Shown piece after piece: positions 47,301 through 59,300 of a stretch of DNA of 64,000 bases; position 1 is the first letter of the stretch, and each line of letters starts with the position of its first letter. The notes under the pieces were generated by a model. The model saw only the letters and a program-made list of their open reading frames with translations. It was not told the origin of the DNA and searched no databases. A program made the translations under genes and the position numbers. Origin of the DNA: Chrysemys picta bellii (Eukaryota; Chordata; Testudines; Emydidae); the NCBI RefSeq assembly GCF_011386835.1, contig NC_088801.1, positions 682,001-746,000 on the forward strand, written 5' to 3'.

Positions 47301-50300
47301 AGTCACGTCTGACTGCGAAGTGGGGGTGTGTGCAGGACACTCTGGCTCCCCCAGGACCCCGCCTGGATGGACTCGTTGTGGGAAGCGCACGGAGGGGCAT
47401 ATGCTGAATGCTCCAAGGTCAGACCCAGGAGGTGAAGCCGTGTGAGCTTCTTGCCCTGAAGACAGTCTGCTCCGAGGGAGAGGAGGCTCCCCAAAGTCCT
47501 GACTGGCTTTGTGGGGAGCAGTCCCAGAGCATCGCCCGGGGACTCCGTGACACACATAACAAGTGCAATCAAGTCATGATCACTTCTACCTAAAATGTCA
47601 CCAATTTTTAATTCTGTGATCAGTGTCTCTGTCACAACAAGGTCTAACATGGAAGTCCCCCGTGGTGGATACAGCACGTTTTGAGTTAGGAAATTGTCAT
47701 CTAGAATATTTAGTCATTCCAAGGATGTTTTAGTCCGGGCAGCATGAGACCCCCAGCGTGTGTCACTGAGGGTCAAGCCTCCCTGCCCCCTCCCCACTCA
47801 GCTTTTCCCCTGCACGTTGCCCATAGGAGTGCAAGGAGCTGCTCCTCCCGCTCCCTGTGGAATTTGGCTGGGACACCCACAAGTGATCAGCCTGTGCTTT
47901 GTGTGTTAGAACAGAAGATGGGAGTTGATTTACCAAGTGAGAGGTCAGTCTAACGAGACAATTCAATTAACAGTAGGATACCCAGGGAGGAAAAATAACT
48001 TTTGTAGTGGTAATGAAAGTGGCCCATTTCAAACAGTTGACAAGAAGGTGTGAGTAACAGTAGGGGGAAATTAGTATTGGGGAAATTAGGTTTAGGTTTT
48101 GTAATGACCCAACCAACCCCAGTCTTTATTCAGGCCTAATGTGATGGTGTCCAGTTTGCAAATTAATTCCAGTTCTGCAGTTTGGAGTCTGTTTTTGAAG
48201 TTTTTTTGTTGAAGAATTGCCACTTTTAGGTCTGTTATTGAGTGACCAAGGAGATTGAAGTGTTCTCCTACTGGTTTAAAAGGCTGACAAAGGAGGTGCT
48301 GGCACCATCATGAATAGGTTGGAATATGAACGAGAGGCTGCTAGACAACTCTCTAACACCACATTCTACAGGCCATTATCCTCTGACCCCACTGAGGGTT
48401 ACCAAATAAATAAAATAGAACTAGAACGGACTTTGAAAGATCATTGAATCCATTGCCTTCACAGCAGGACCAAGTACTGTCCTTGACAGAATTTGCCCCA
48501 GATCCTTAAATGGCCCCGGTGCCAACTCTGTCCACATATCTATTCCGGGGACACCGTCATAGGACCTAACCAGCACAATCTACTGATCACCGAAAGCACC
48601 ACCTGGTCCTTTCTCACTGGTCCCCCATCCACTGCGTGGCCAGACCACCCTCTGCTTATCTTACAGAGGGCAGCAGGCTCCCATCACCTCCCTGTACAGA
48701 AGCAAGACCTCAGCCCAGTCCCCTCACCACAGAGCGCTCTGTTAACCGCTGGCTGGAGAGGCGGGATTGCAAGTCCCAGGGGTCCGACTAATAGCAATGG
48801 AGTAAATCAGAGCAAAGAGCAATAAAATGTTTTCCCTCCAGTGATCTCTCTCAGTGTGAGCAGAGCTGGCAAGCCCAGGCCCCGAATCCCCAGCCTCACC
48901 CGCTACTGATGGGCCCCTCCAGCTAATCTCAGCTCCCAGATAGTGAAGCTGCAGCAGAAGACAGATGATGGGGAGGGAATGTGTGTGTGTAACTAGGAGC
49001 TTTCGGATGGAACAGGAGGGGAGTGAGGACAAGAGATGCTGTGTCCAGGGAGGATGAGAGCAGAACAACAAAGTGCAAAGAGGGGAAAGAGCTGGACAGA
49101 CCAAGGGACAGAGAGCAAAGGGGCTGAGCGTGTGGACACTGCAACGACAGAGCTATAGACAGATGCACAGAGACCCACAGCACCTGTGCCAGTGAACTGG
49201 GATCCACTGACCTGTCACCGAGATGTTGTAGAAGACGGAGTCGCCGCCCGCGTCGCACACAAACTCCCCTGTGTCCTGCGGCCGAGCCGAGGGGATGACG
49301 AGCCTGCGATGGGGCCCCTTGTGCTCCAGGAGCAGGTGCTCGCCCTCCTCCACCTCCACCCCATCCTTGTACCACTGCACCGGGCCGTCGGCACGGGACA
49401 GCTCGCACGCCAGCACCACGCGCTCCGAGGCCAGGTAGGTGTGTGCGGCGTCCTCGTTAGAGCTGACGATCCTCACAGGCGGCTCTGGGCGGGGAGACAG
49501 GACAGGCTCAGCACAGAGGCTGCCGGCTGGGCTGGGCTGGATCACTCACAGCCAGCCGCCCCACCCATTCCTCAGGACTGGGAGGTTATTGCCCATGATT
49601 ACAAGGGGCTTCCAGTGCCCATCGACTGAGGGGAACCGGAGCACACTTGGGTCAGCTGTGCCCTGTCTAGTGGGGCTGGGGGGCTCCCGCAGCTGGGTGG
49701 GGGCAGCCGATGAGCTCTGCCCTGCTGAACAGCCATGCCCAGGCAGGCATATTGCACCACGCCTGAGCGGCTAGCGAGAGCTCACCACGCGGGACGTCAT
49801 GCGCAGTTCCTGCCGAACGCTAAGCACGAGCCGAGTGTCACCATTACTGCACGGGCACTACTTGAAGAGATGTGTAAAATGTAACATACGATGTTCCAGA
49901 CCTACTGGAGATGCAGCAAGTCACCTGCGGTGGCTGGGGATCAGCTAACTCGGTCTAGAGTGAAAACAACTGACAACTTTCGTCCCAGCCCAGCCCTGGG
50001 TTTACAGGCTGGGCCAGATACAGGCCGAGCATTTACAAAGACAAAAGAGCTGCAGGAAAAGCCTCTGAATGGAAACGCCTGGCTTATGGAAAGAGACCAA
50101 CGATCTGGGGCTGTGTACGAGGAGACAAGGCACAACATCTTCCCCATCCAGAGGAGGTACCCTCCCTCCCGGCAGACGTGTCTCAGGAGAGGCAGATCCC
50201 AGCTCAGTGGACTGGCCCAGTGCTGGACGGGCTGACCATGGGGTGAGACAGGAAAAAACTTGTCAGTAAGTCCAGGCTCTGATAGCCTGCACCCCACGTG

Positions 50301-53300
50301 TGCTGCCAGCAGCCAGCAGCCTTGGGAGATCGTCCCCCATGGGATTCACCCCGGACAGCGTCACAGGGGGCAGCCGCCGGTCACTTGGCCTCTGCTTACC
50401 ACCCAGCAGGCCAGAAGCCTCCCCCAGGGCCATGGACAGAATCCAGCTGTGGCAGCACCAGAGGATTTGATTTCAGTGGCCAGAGGAGCCTGTGAAGGCC
50501 AGAGAAGGCAGGTCTTTGGGGGAGAGGCAGTGAGGAAGGGAGGCTGAGGGAGGGGTGGATGGGGCAGGAGGGGAGAAAGGGGTCTCAGGGCCACACATCT
50601 GCCCTGGGCCTGCTGGGATGTGACGGGAAGTTCCAGCTCTAATGCCCTGAGTCTGCGAGGAACCTGCAGGAGGGGCAGAGGCACAGGGCTCCTGTGGGCG
50701 AGCCCCCAGCTCACCGGTCACGGTCACCGTGAAGCTCAGCGCATCCTCGCCCGCGTCACACGTGTACGTCCCGGAGTCTGAGGGGCGGGCAGAGCGGATA
50801 AACAGCCTCCTGGCGCAGCCCTCTGCCTGTAGGGCGACGACGTCGTCCGAGGGCACAGCCTCCCCGTCCTTGAGCCAGCGCACAGGGGCGTCGGGCGTGG
50901 AGACCTCGCACTCCAGGAGCAGGGGCAGCCCTGCCAGGAGCTCCTGGCAGCGCTGGGCCTCGGGCACCGGGGCAATGCGCACCTGCGGGGCTGAGAGAGT
51001 CACCCTGAATGAGCAGAGAGTGGAGGCGAGTCCTCGCTCTCACAGGGCAGCCAGGACAATGCCCCGGGTCCCAGCAGGCCAGGATCAGGCTCTGCAGGCC
51101 AGCGTATGCCGCCAGGCACCCCACGCAGCCCAGCTCAGCCCATCCCACCGCAGGCCAGGCTGCCAGATGGCCAGGAGCTGCTCTCCCCTGCATCCGTCAG
51201 CGGAGCAGCCCCTGGAGATTGCAGCTCCCAGCGTGCAATGCTCCACCCCTACCACAGAGCACAGCCTGCTGCGGACCTGGGGCTCGCTCTCTCCGCGACG
51301 TCTCACCTGCTGCACCTTCACACTGGAGCCCAGCGCAGGTGAGAACCTGCTGCCATCCCAGGGAACCCAGCGCAGCCTCTCCCTGGCCGAACCAGCGTTC
51401 CCTCCTGTGGGCTCAGCGCAGGGAGACGCCCTGGCCCTGAGCAAGCAGCACAGGCTCTGTGGGGAGGGAGAGGGCTCCCCCCAGGCCAGGGCAGCAACAG
51501 GAGCTCTGTCAGAGGCCTCTGGGTGCTGAAGAGGCTGCAGTGAAGGAAAGTTTAGCACCCGAGGGGGCGTGGGGCAATGCAGGGAAATTCAGGATGCTAA
51601 CAGCCTGAGAGGAAAAGCCCCGAGAGGCAGCCCATGTTAAGGTGCGGGCTCTGGCACTCAGAGAGAACCAAAGTCCTGCCCCTTGTGGCATTTAACAATC
51701 CCAGGACCCTTTCCCTGTGAGTTGGGGCACTATCCCTGTGTCCTAGCCAAATGTCCCCAAAACAGCTGCCACCACCCAGGCCAGAGGGGGCTGCATTACA
51801 TTACTGGGTGAAGTGGTCCCTGCCTATCCCGCCCCAACCTCCCGCAGGCTGGGAGGATTATTTGGCCTTTGCCAAGGACTCTGAGCTGCTGGGAGGGCAG
51901 GCGTGTGGGAAGGGCAGGCCCTTGTTGAACTCTTGTGTTTATGCTGCCTGGTTCATCCCCTCAGCTCAGTGATCTCAGTTGGTATCCCAGGAGGGTGGTC
52001 TGGAGCCTGGGTGTAGCGCCCCCCGCCCCCGGTTTGGGGACTGATCCGCAGCAGGAGAGCACGTACCTTGCACCCGCAGAGTGGCGGAGTCCCGCACGCC
52101 ACTGGACTCAAACTTGACCTTGGCCCCGCTCTCCGCCAGCCGCACACCACGGAGCAGCAGGGAGTGCTCGGTCCCGCTGCGCTTTATGCAGTAGCGCTGG
52201 CCTTCCTCTCCCTCCTCCAGCTTCGCCCCGTTCAGGAACCAGCTCCCCGCCACGGAGGCCGAGAGCTCCAGGGAGAACTGGGCATCCTGGCCCGCCTGCA
52301 CCTGCACGTCCTTCAGGGCTCTCCGCACGCAGGCTACCGGGACTAGAGCACAGTGCAGGGTCCTCAGCCAGAGACGGGCAACAGCTCGGGCAGAGCTCTG
52401 GCCCCCTTCTTGGATATGGCTACCCTTTTGGGGGGAGGGATAGCTCAGTGGTTTGAGCATTGGCCTGCTAAACCCAGGGTTGTGAGTTCAATCCTTGAGG
52501 GGGCCACTTAGGGATCTGGGGCAAAAATCAGTACTTGATCCTGCTAGTGAAGGCAGGGGGCTGGACTCAATGACCTTTCAAGGTCCCTTCCAGTTCTAGG
52601 AGATGGGATATCTCCATTAATTTATTTATTTATTTTATTTATTTATTTATTCAGCCACTGGCCATGGGCCACGTTACCCACGTCCCCTCACCCCTCTGAG
52701 CTGGCCGCTAGCACGCTGGGTGCGGGACCAGGGGGCTGCCTTCCAGCCATGGGCCAGCTCCCCAGGGCAGTGCCCTTCAGCTGGTGGGCCTGGGCATGGC
52801 CACGTCCCAGTCTGTGTTGGGAAGAAGAGGGCACTGTACCGGCGCTGGACTTAGCCAATCAGTGCCCCACACAAGCCAACGCAGGCTGTAATTCCCAGGA
52901 TCCTGGCACCCAGCCGTGTCTGGCAGGGCTCAGGCGGGAGCAGGGCCTGGAGGGAGTGAGATCAGGAAGGGAACGGGCCCTAGAGGGCTGTGGTACATAC
53001 CAAGGTGCACAGAGCCAGGGAATTCCACGGGCCTGCTCCTCCCGTACTTGTTCACAGCACAGATGCGGAAGCAGTAGTCTGCCTCGGCGGGCACGCTATC
53101 CCCGAGCACCTCCACCATGCTGGCCAGGTCCGTGGTAAGGCACTGCACCCACTCGGCCGTGCTGGCCTCCTGCCGCTCCAGGACGTAGCTGCTGGGGGGG
53201 GTCCTGTGCACATCAGGCCCGGGGCACCAGGTCAGGAGGGCAGCGTTGCTGCGGTCCGTGCTCATCTCGGCGGCCACGGGCGCGCTCGGGGGAACACGCT

Positions 53301-56300
53301 TTGCACCTAACACAAACCCCACATCCGGTTAGCTCCCTGCTCTGAGATGTCGACCGAGCAGGTGAGCAGCCAGCTGAGACGCGGGGTCTTCCCCTCTGGG
53401 GGCTGCCAGACGCAATCCCCAGTTCAGGGGCTGCCTGGTGTCAGGGGACCGGGAATGGGATACAACACTGTCCCCTCTGGGGGCACCGGCTCCAACCCAG
53501 CTCCAGGGGACGGATACGCTGCTCTGGACACATGGATTATTCAGCACCAGATGACTGGAAAAAGGCTAATGTAGTGCCCATCTTTAAAAAAGGGAAGAAG
53601 GAGGATCCGAGGAACTACAGGCCAGTCAGCCTCACCTCAGTCCCTGGAAAAATCATGGAGCAGGTCCTCAAGGAATCAATTCTGAAGCACTTAGAGGAGA
53701 GGAAAGTGATCAGGAACAGTCAGCATGGATTCACCAAGGGGAAGTCATGCCTGACTAACCTAATTGCCTTCTATAATGAGATAACTGGCTCTGTGGATGA
53801 GGGGAAAGCAGTGGATGTGTTATTCCTTGACTTTAGCAAAGCTTTTGATACGGTCTCCCACAGTATTCTTGCCGCCAAATTAAAGAAGTTTGGGCTGGAT
53901 GAATGGACTGTAAGGTGGATAGAAAGCTGGCTAGATCGTCGGGCTCAACGGGTAGTGATCAATGGCTCCATGTCTAGTTGGCAGCCGGTTTCAAGCGGAG
54001 TGCCCCAAGGGTTGGTCCTGGGGCCGGTTTTGTTTAATATCTTTATTAGTGATCTAGAGGATGGTGTGGACTGCACTCTCAGCAAGTTTGCAGATGACAC
54101 TAAACTGGGAGGTGTGGTAGATACGCTGGAGGGTAGGGATCAGATGCAGAGGGACCTAGACAAATTAGAGGATTGGGCCAAAAAAAACCTGATGAGGTTC
54201 AACAAGGACAAGTGCAGAGTCCTGCACTTAGGACGGAAGAATCCCATGCACTGCTACAGACTAGGGACCGAATGGCTAGGCAGCAGTTCTGCAGAAAAGG
54301 ACCTAGGGGTCACAGTGGACGAGAAGCTGGATATGAGTCAACAGTGTGCTCTTGTTGCCAAGAAGGCTAACAACATTTTGGACTGTATAAGTAGGGGCAT
54401 TGCCCGCAGATTGAGGGACGTGATCGTTCCCCTCTATTCAACATTGGTGAGGCCTCATCTGGAGTACTGTGTCCAGTTTGGGGCCCCACGCTACAAGAAG
54501 GATGTGGAAAAATTGGAAAGAATCCAGCGGAGGGCAACAAATATGATTAGGGGTCTGGAGCACATGACTTATGAGGAGAGGCTGAGGGAACTGGGATTGT
54601 TTAGTCTCCAGAAGAGAAGAGTGAGGGGGGATTTGATAGCTGCTTTCAACTACCTGAAGGGGGAGTTCCAAAGAGGATGGATCTAGACTGTTCTCAGTGG
54701 TGGCAGATGACAGAACAAGGAGCAATGGTCTCAAGTTGCAGTGGGGGAGGTCCAGGTTGGATATCAGGAAACACTATTTCACTAGGAGGGTGGTGAAGCA
54801 CTGGAATGGGTTGCCTAGGGAGGTGGTGGAGTCTCCTTCTTTGGAGATTTTTAAGGCCCGGCTTGACAAAGCCCTGGCTGGGATGATTTAGTTGGGAATT
54901 GGTCCTGCTTTGAGCAGGGGGTTGGACTAGATACCTCCTGAGGTCCCTTCCAACCCTGATATTCTGTGATTCTATGATCAGCTTTATAAAAATGTTCTGT
55001 GTGTCTTACGGGCTAGCGTGCGCTGGGCTCAATGGTGGAGCTAAGATGTTTCAAGTAGGAACTAAAATCACCAGTACAAACCCCTCCTGCAGGTAACACA
55101 GCTGTGAAAGTCACCCCAGGGACATTGCATAGACTGGTTTGACCTGGTTCACGAGGCGAGGGAAATAAAGAACGCTCTAGTGTACAGAGTGACACCCACC
55201 CCCCCATCCCTGACACAGGGAGAGACGTCACTCCCACTCGATCCAGGAACTGACACAAAACTGAGACCAGGGGGCCAGGCCTTGCGGGACGGAGCTGAAG
55301 TAGTCTAGGCCTAGCAGAGTTTGCATGTGGCAGATGAAGGACTGCTGGGCAAAACAGACGTGCATTAGCAGCTGTTTATTGTTTTATGCTTTTGTTCTGA
55401 ATAAACAGCACTTGCTTTCATGAGTGTTGGCTGGTCCCTGGTTAACCCCGGATTGCCCGTGCTGAGCTGAAGTCAGACCTGCTGACAGAATCACCATACA
55501 TTGCAGGGTTCTGCAGCCGAAGGCCCACACCTAGCAGAAGGGAAGTGCAGGACTTGGCCCAGAGAAAGGTGCTGGCTAGAGACTGGAGTGGGGCACGTGC
55601 CCTCAAGAAGGCCACGAAGGGGCCAGAAGTGCAGATAACTCAGAACGGTGACACAGGGCCATGCTGCACTAGGGAGCACCAGCTCCAATCTGGCTGTTGG
55701 GCATAGGTGTGACACTGCCAGGCCAGGTGCCGGCTCATGCCAAGGTCCCCATCTCTCAGCTGGACACTGAGATATACAGAGCTGGGATCTGTCTGGCTCA
55801 CTTGTGGGGTAATAGTGGTAGAACAGGGATCAGCGTTACAAGGAAGTGTTTGCACTAGTGAAGGCTTGTGAGCTGCTGCCTGCGTTAATCTCCCCTGCGC
55901 TGTCTGTATTCCATATTGCAATGCATTATTGGAGCGGGTGTATTGTGAGCCTCTGGGACTGTGTGAATCACCGTGCAGGAGAGAGACATTAGTGAGCGAG
56001 CTCCTCTTCTACAGAAATTATGTCTCTCCCGAAAGAGGAGACCAGCAGTACCAGACAGGTTAGGGATGGCTCTTGCAACTGGAGACTCCCTACATCTGGA
56101 GTGAGAAACCGTCAGCAAAATGCTGCTCTGCTCCCTGTGACGATGAGTCGTGCGAGTGGACATCTCCCATCAGGTGAGTCCGCAGCTGGGGGGGGGGACC
56201 CCAAACCAAGGGAACAAGGTATCTCTGTGCTGCTTGGACTCTGGGGATCAAGGTATTTCTGAGCATAAGCAGGAGATCCCCAGCTGCTTAGCCTGGGTTA

Positions 56301-59300
56301 GCCTCAAAAGACACACAGAGCTGGCTGATTATAGGAACCTACGTCACCTTTTGAAACCTAAGACTGTAAGTCATTTGTGTGTGTCTGTGTTCACTCCGTT
56401 TAGCCTTGTAAATAACTCTCATTTCCTTTTCCTACTTAATAAACCCTCAGATGGTTACTATAGGACTGGCTACACACATTGTCTTCAGTAAAAAGAAGAG
56501 GAGGACTGTGAGCCCTAAAGCACAAGTGACCTGGGGTAAGTGACTGGTCCTTTGGGACTGGGATCCTTGCTGTGTTGAATATTGCTGTGATCCTTGATGT
56601 AAGAGGCTGCCTGTCGCAGACCTAGGCTCACCTGGTGACGAGACAGACCGGCACACCAAGGGGACTGCCTATGACGCCGTGTTAAGGCTGGTAAAGTGCC
56701 TGAGGAGTTTGCACTAGCTGCAGGAGGTTGGTGAAATACAAGTTTAGAGCTCACAACCAACATGGGGTACAACATGGTTTGTACCCGTCTGCCCTGAGGT
56801 TGTTGTTCACGCTTGTGCATCACCGCTGGGAGCATCACACTAGTTTCACAGATGTCATTGGGTCTAAGGCCAGAAGGGACCAGATCACCTATCACAGGCC
56901 CTTCATTTTTACCCAGATACCACTATATTAAACCCAAAGATCTGAGTTAGACTCAAGCGTTTTGGCCCTCAGGAAACTGAGCTGTGGCCACAGGCAGCAA
57001 ACGGGAAAGACCGAGAGGCCACCGGCGGCCCACGCCCCACAGTGGCAGGGAACAGATTAGGGAGAGGTGCCCAGATGATCCCAGCAGGGGAGCCACAGCC
57101 CAAGCTGCAGAGGAAGGCGAAACGCCCCGAGGTCCCTAATGGGGTACTGGGCCTTTCCCCTCTAGGGGACACTGGCTCCAATCCAGCCCGAGAGCAGAGG
57201 GACCCCGACCCACAGACCGATGGGCTCCATGCTCCAGTGTACTCCCACCCCCATGGTGGGGCTCTCACATTTGATGCGAAGCTGGGCTGACGTCTGCGAC
57301 TCCCCCACGCTGAAGGAGATGACCCCAGCGTCCTCCCGCGTCACGTGCACCAGGACCAGCAGGTGGGTTTTGCCGAAGCTCTTCAGCACAGTGCATGGTG
57401 TCTCCCGCAGCTCCAGCCCGTTCCGGCTCCAGCGGATTCCCTCCACGGAGTCCCGGGTCTCCACACAGAAGGCAGCATTCTCCCCCTCCATGACGTCCAG
57501 CTTCCGCGGGAGCCGCTTCACGATTGCCCCTGGGAGAGTGTCCAGGAACGGCCCAGAGTTACATGGGAGCGGGCAGCTCGGGACCCTGGGGCTGCGGTGC
57601 TGGGAGGGACATGGGGAGCCTGGGGCCCAAGGGTGCAGGAGCAGGAAATTCAGCAGCAAGAAAAGGGGGTGTCGGGAATGGGGCTGGCTTGAGGAGAAGA
57701 GAGGGGGGCAGGAATGGACAGGCTGGGAGCCGGGGCAGAGCACTATGGGGCAGGTTGGGGCAGGGACAGGGCAGGGGAAAGGCAGGGCCAGGGAAGGTAA
57801 CGAGTGACAGGCTGGGTGCGAAGTACAGGGTAGCAGGGTCAGGGCAGTAAGAAGCAGGACCAGGCAGGGCAGGGGGTGACAGGCTAGAAGCCAGGGACAG
57901 GGCAGGAGAAAGGCAGGACTGGACAGGGAGAGGGCAGCAGGCGGCAGGACCAGGCAGGGCAGGGGGCTACAGCAGCAAGCGGAACAGGGAAGACGGTCTC
58001 CATGCCCATCTACTCAGGCTCCGTGCACCCCGGGCCCGTCCCTCTCACCTCTGACTGAGACCTCAGCAATGCTGCGCCCTTTGTCCTTCATCTCGCAGAG
58101 GTAGATGCCGTCGTCGTCAGCGCGGGCGTCACGGATGGTCAGGCGTCGCACCAGGCCCTGCTCCTCAATCACGTACTTGTGGCTTGGCTGCAGCTGCTTG
58201 TCCTCCAGGTACCAGGCCGTGGGGATGGTCTCCAGGGGCACTTTGCACTCCAGCACGGCGTCCTCACACTCCTGCACCTCCACATCCTCCAGCTGCAACT
58301 GGAACCGCACCCGGTGCTCTGGTGCCGAGCAAGAGAGAGACAGGAACTGGAGAGAGCACGCGGGGCCCAGCCTGGCCGGGGCCACCACCACAGCAAGCCC
58401 AGCCCCACAGCAGCTGCTTCAGAGGAAAGCAAGACCCCCATAATGCACCAGCCTGTCCAGTCCCCTGGGCACCCCGCTGAGGAGTCAGCCTGGCCCAGCC
58501 CCTGCCCAGAGCTGTCTGTTCCAGGGAGGGGGCAGCCGAAAGCTCTCCATTCCCAGCGGGTTATTTTGAGAGGTGGCAGGCGACACAGTGGGTGGCACTT
58601 GGTATGTTCAGCGCTCGGCCCCCTGCTGTCAGCTCTTCATGCTGTCACCAGCCCCCCCGCAGAGACACCGCTGATGCAAACTCCCTGGGCCCCTCTCAGC
58701 CTCCAAAGGGCTGGGCCCCCCGGGCAGGCCCCTGCGCACCACCGGCCAGGCCAGGGTGTCTGTGGGGCTTGATTGGCATTACACTTTCCAAGCCCCACGG
58801 CAGAGCGACAGACACTGTGCCAGAGGCACGGGGAAGCTCCTTCCATGGAGGCTGGGTAGCCGTCTGCCTGGGCTGGGTTAGACCCAGCCAATCCTGCATC
58901 GCGGCGGGGGGCAGCGTACTACCCTTGCGATCCCTTCGAACCCGATAATGCTAAGAGATACAAACCATCCAGGCGTCGTTCAAGAGAGGCCCAAACCAGG
59001 TCATCCTGCCAGTGCCTTCATGGTGACTCCCTTGTCACCCAGCACAACGGGGCCCTGAGCCCCACTGGGCACCCAACTGCTCCAGCAACACACATGTAAC
59101 GGGAGCATACGGACGGGTCTCCACTGGGAAATGAGGTCGGTAGAAATCATCGCTCAGGGGCTGAAAAATCCACACCACTGATCAACACAGTTCTACCGAC
59201 CGCAGCCCTGGTGTAGACAGCGCTAGGTCGCTGTCAACAGGAGAACCTCTCCCGTCACGTTTTACGTGTCGCCAGCCCCTAGACAAATGGGTGGGGTGAG

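Noticed and set aside
52441..52515. Possible tRNA gene
   Set aside because: A and B boxes are present, but the segment continues into the SINE body and tail and does not fold as a complete cloverleaf; other copies occur at 3.4 and 17.0 kb.
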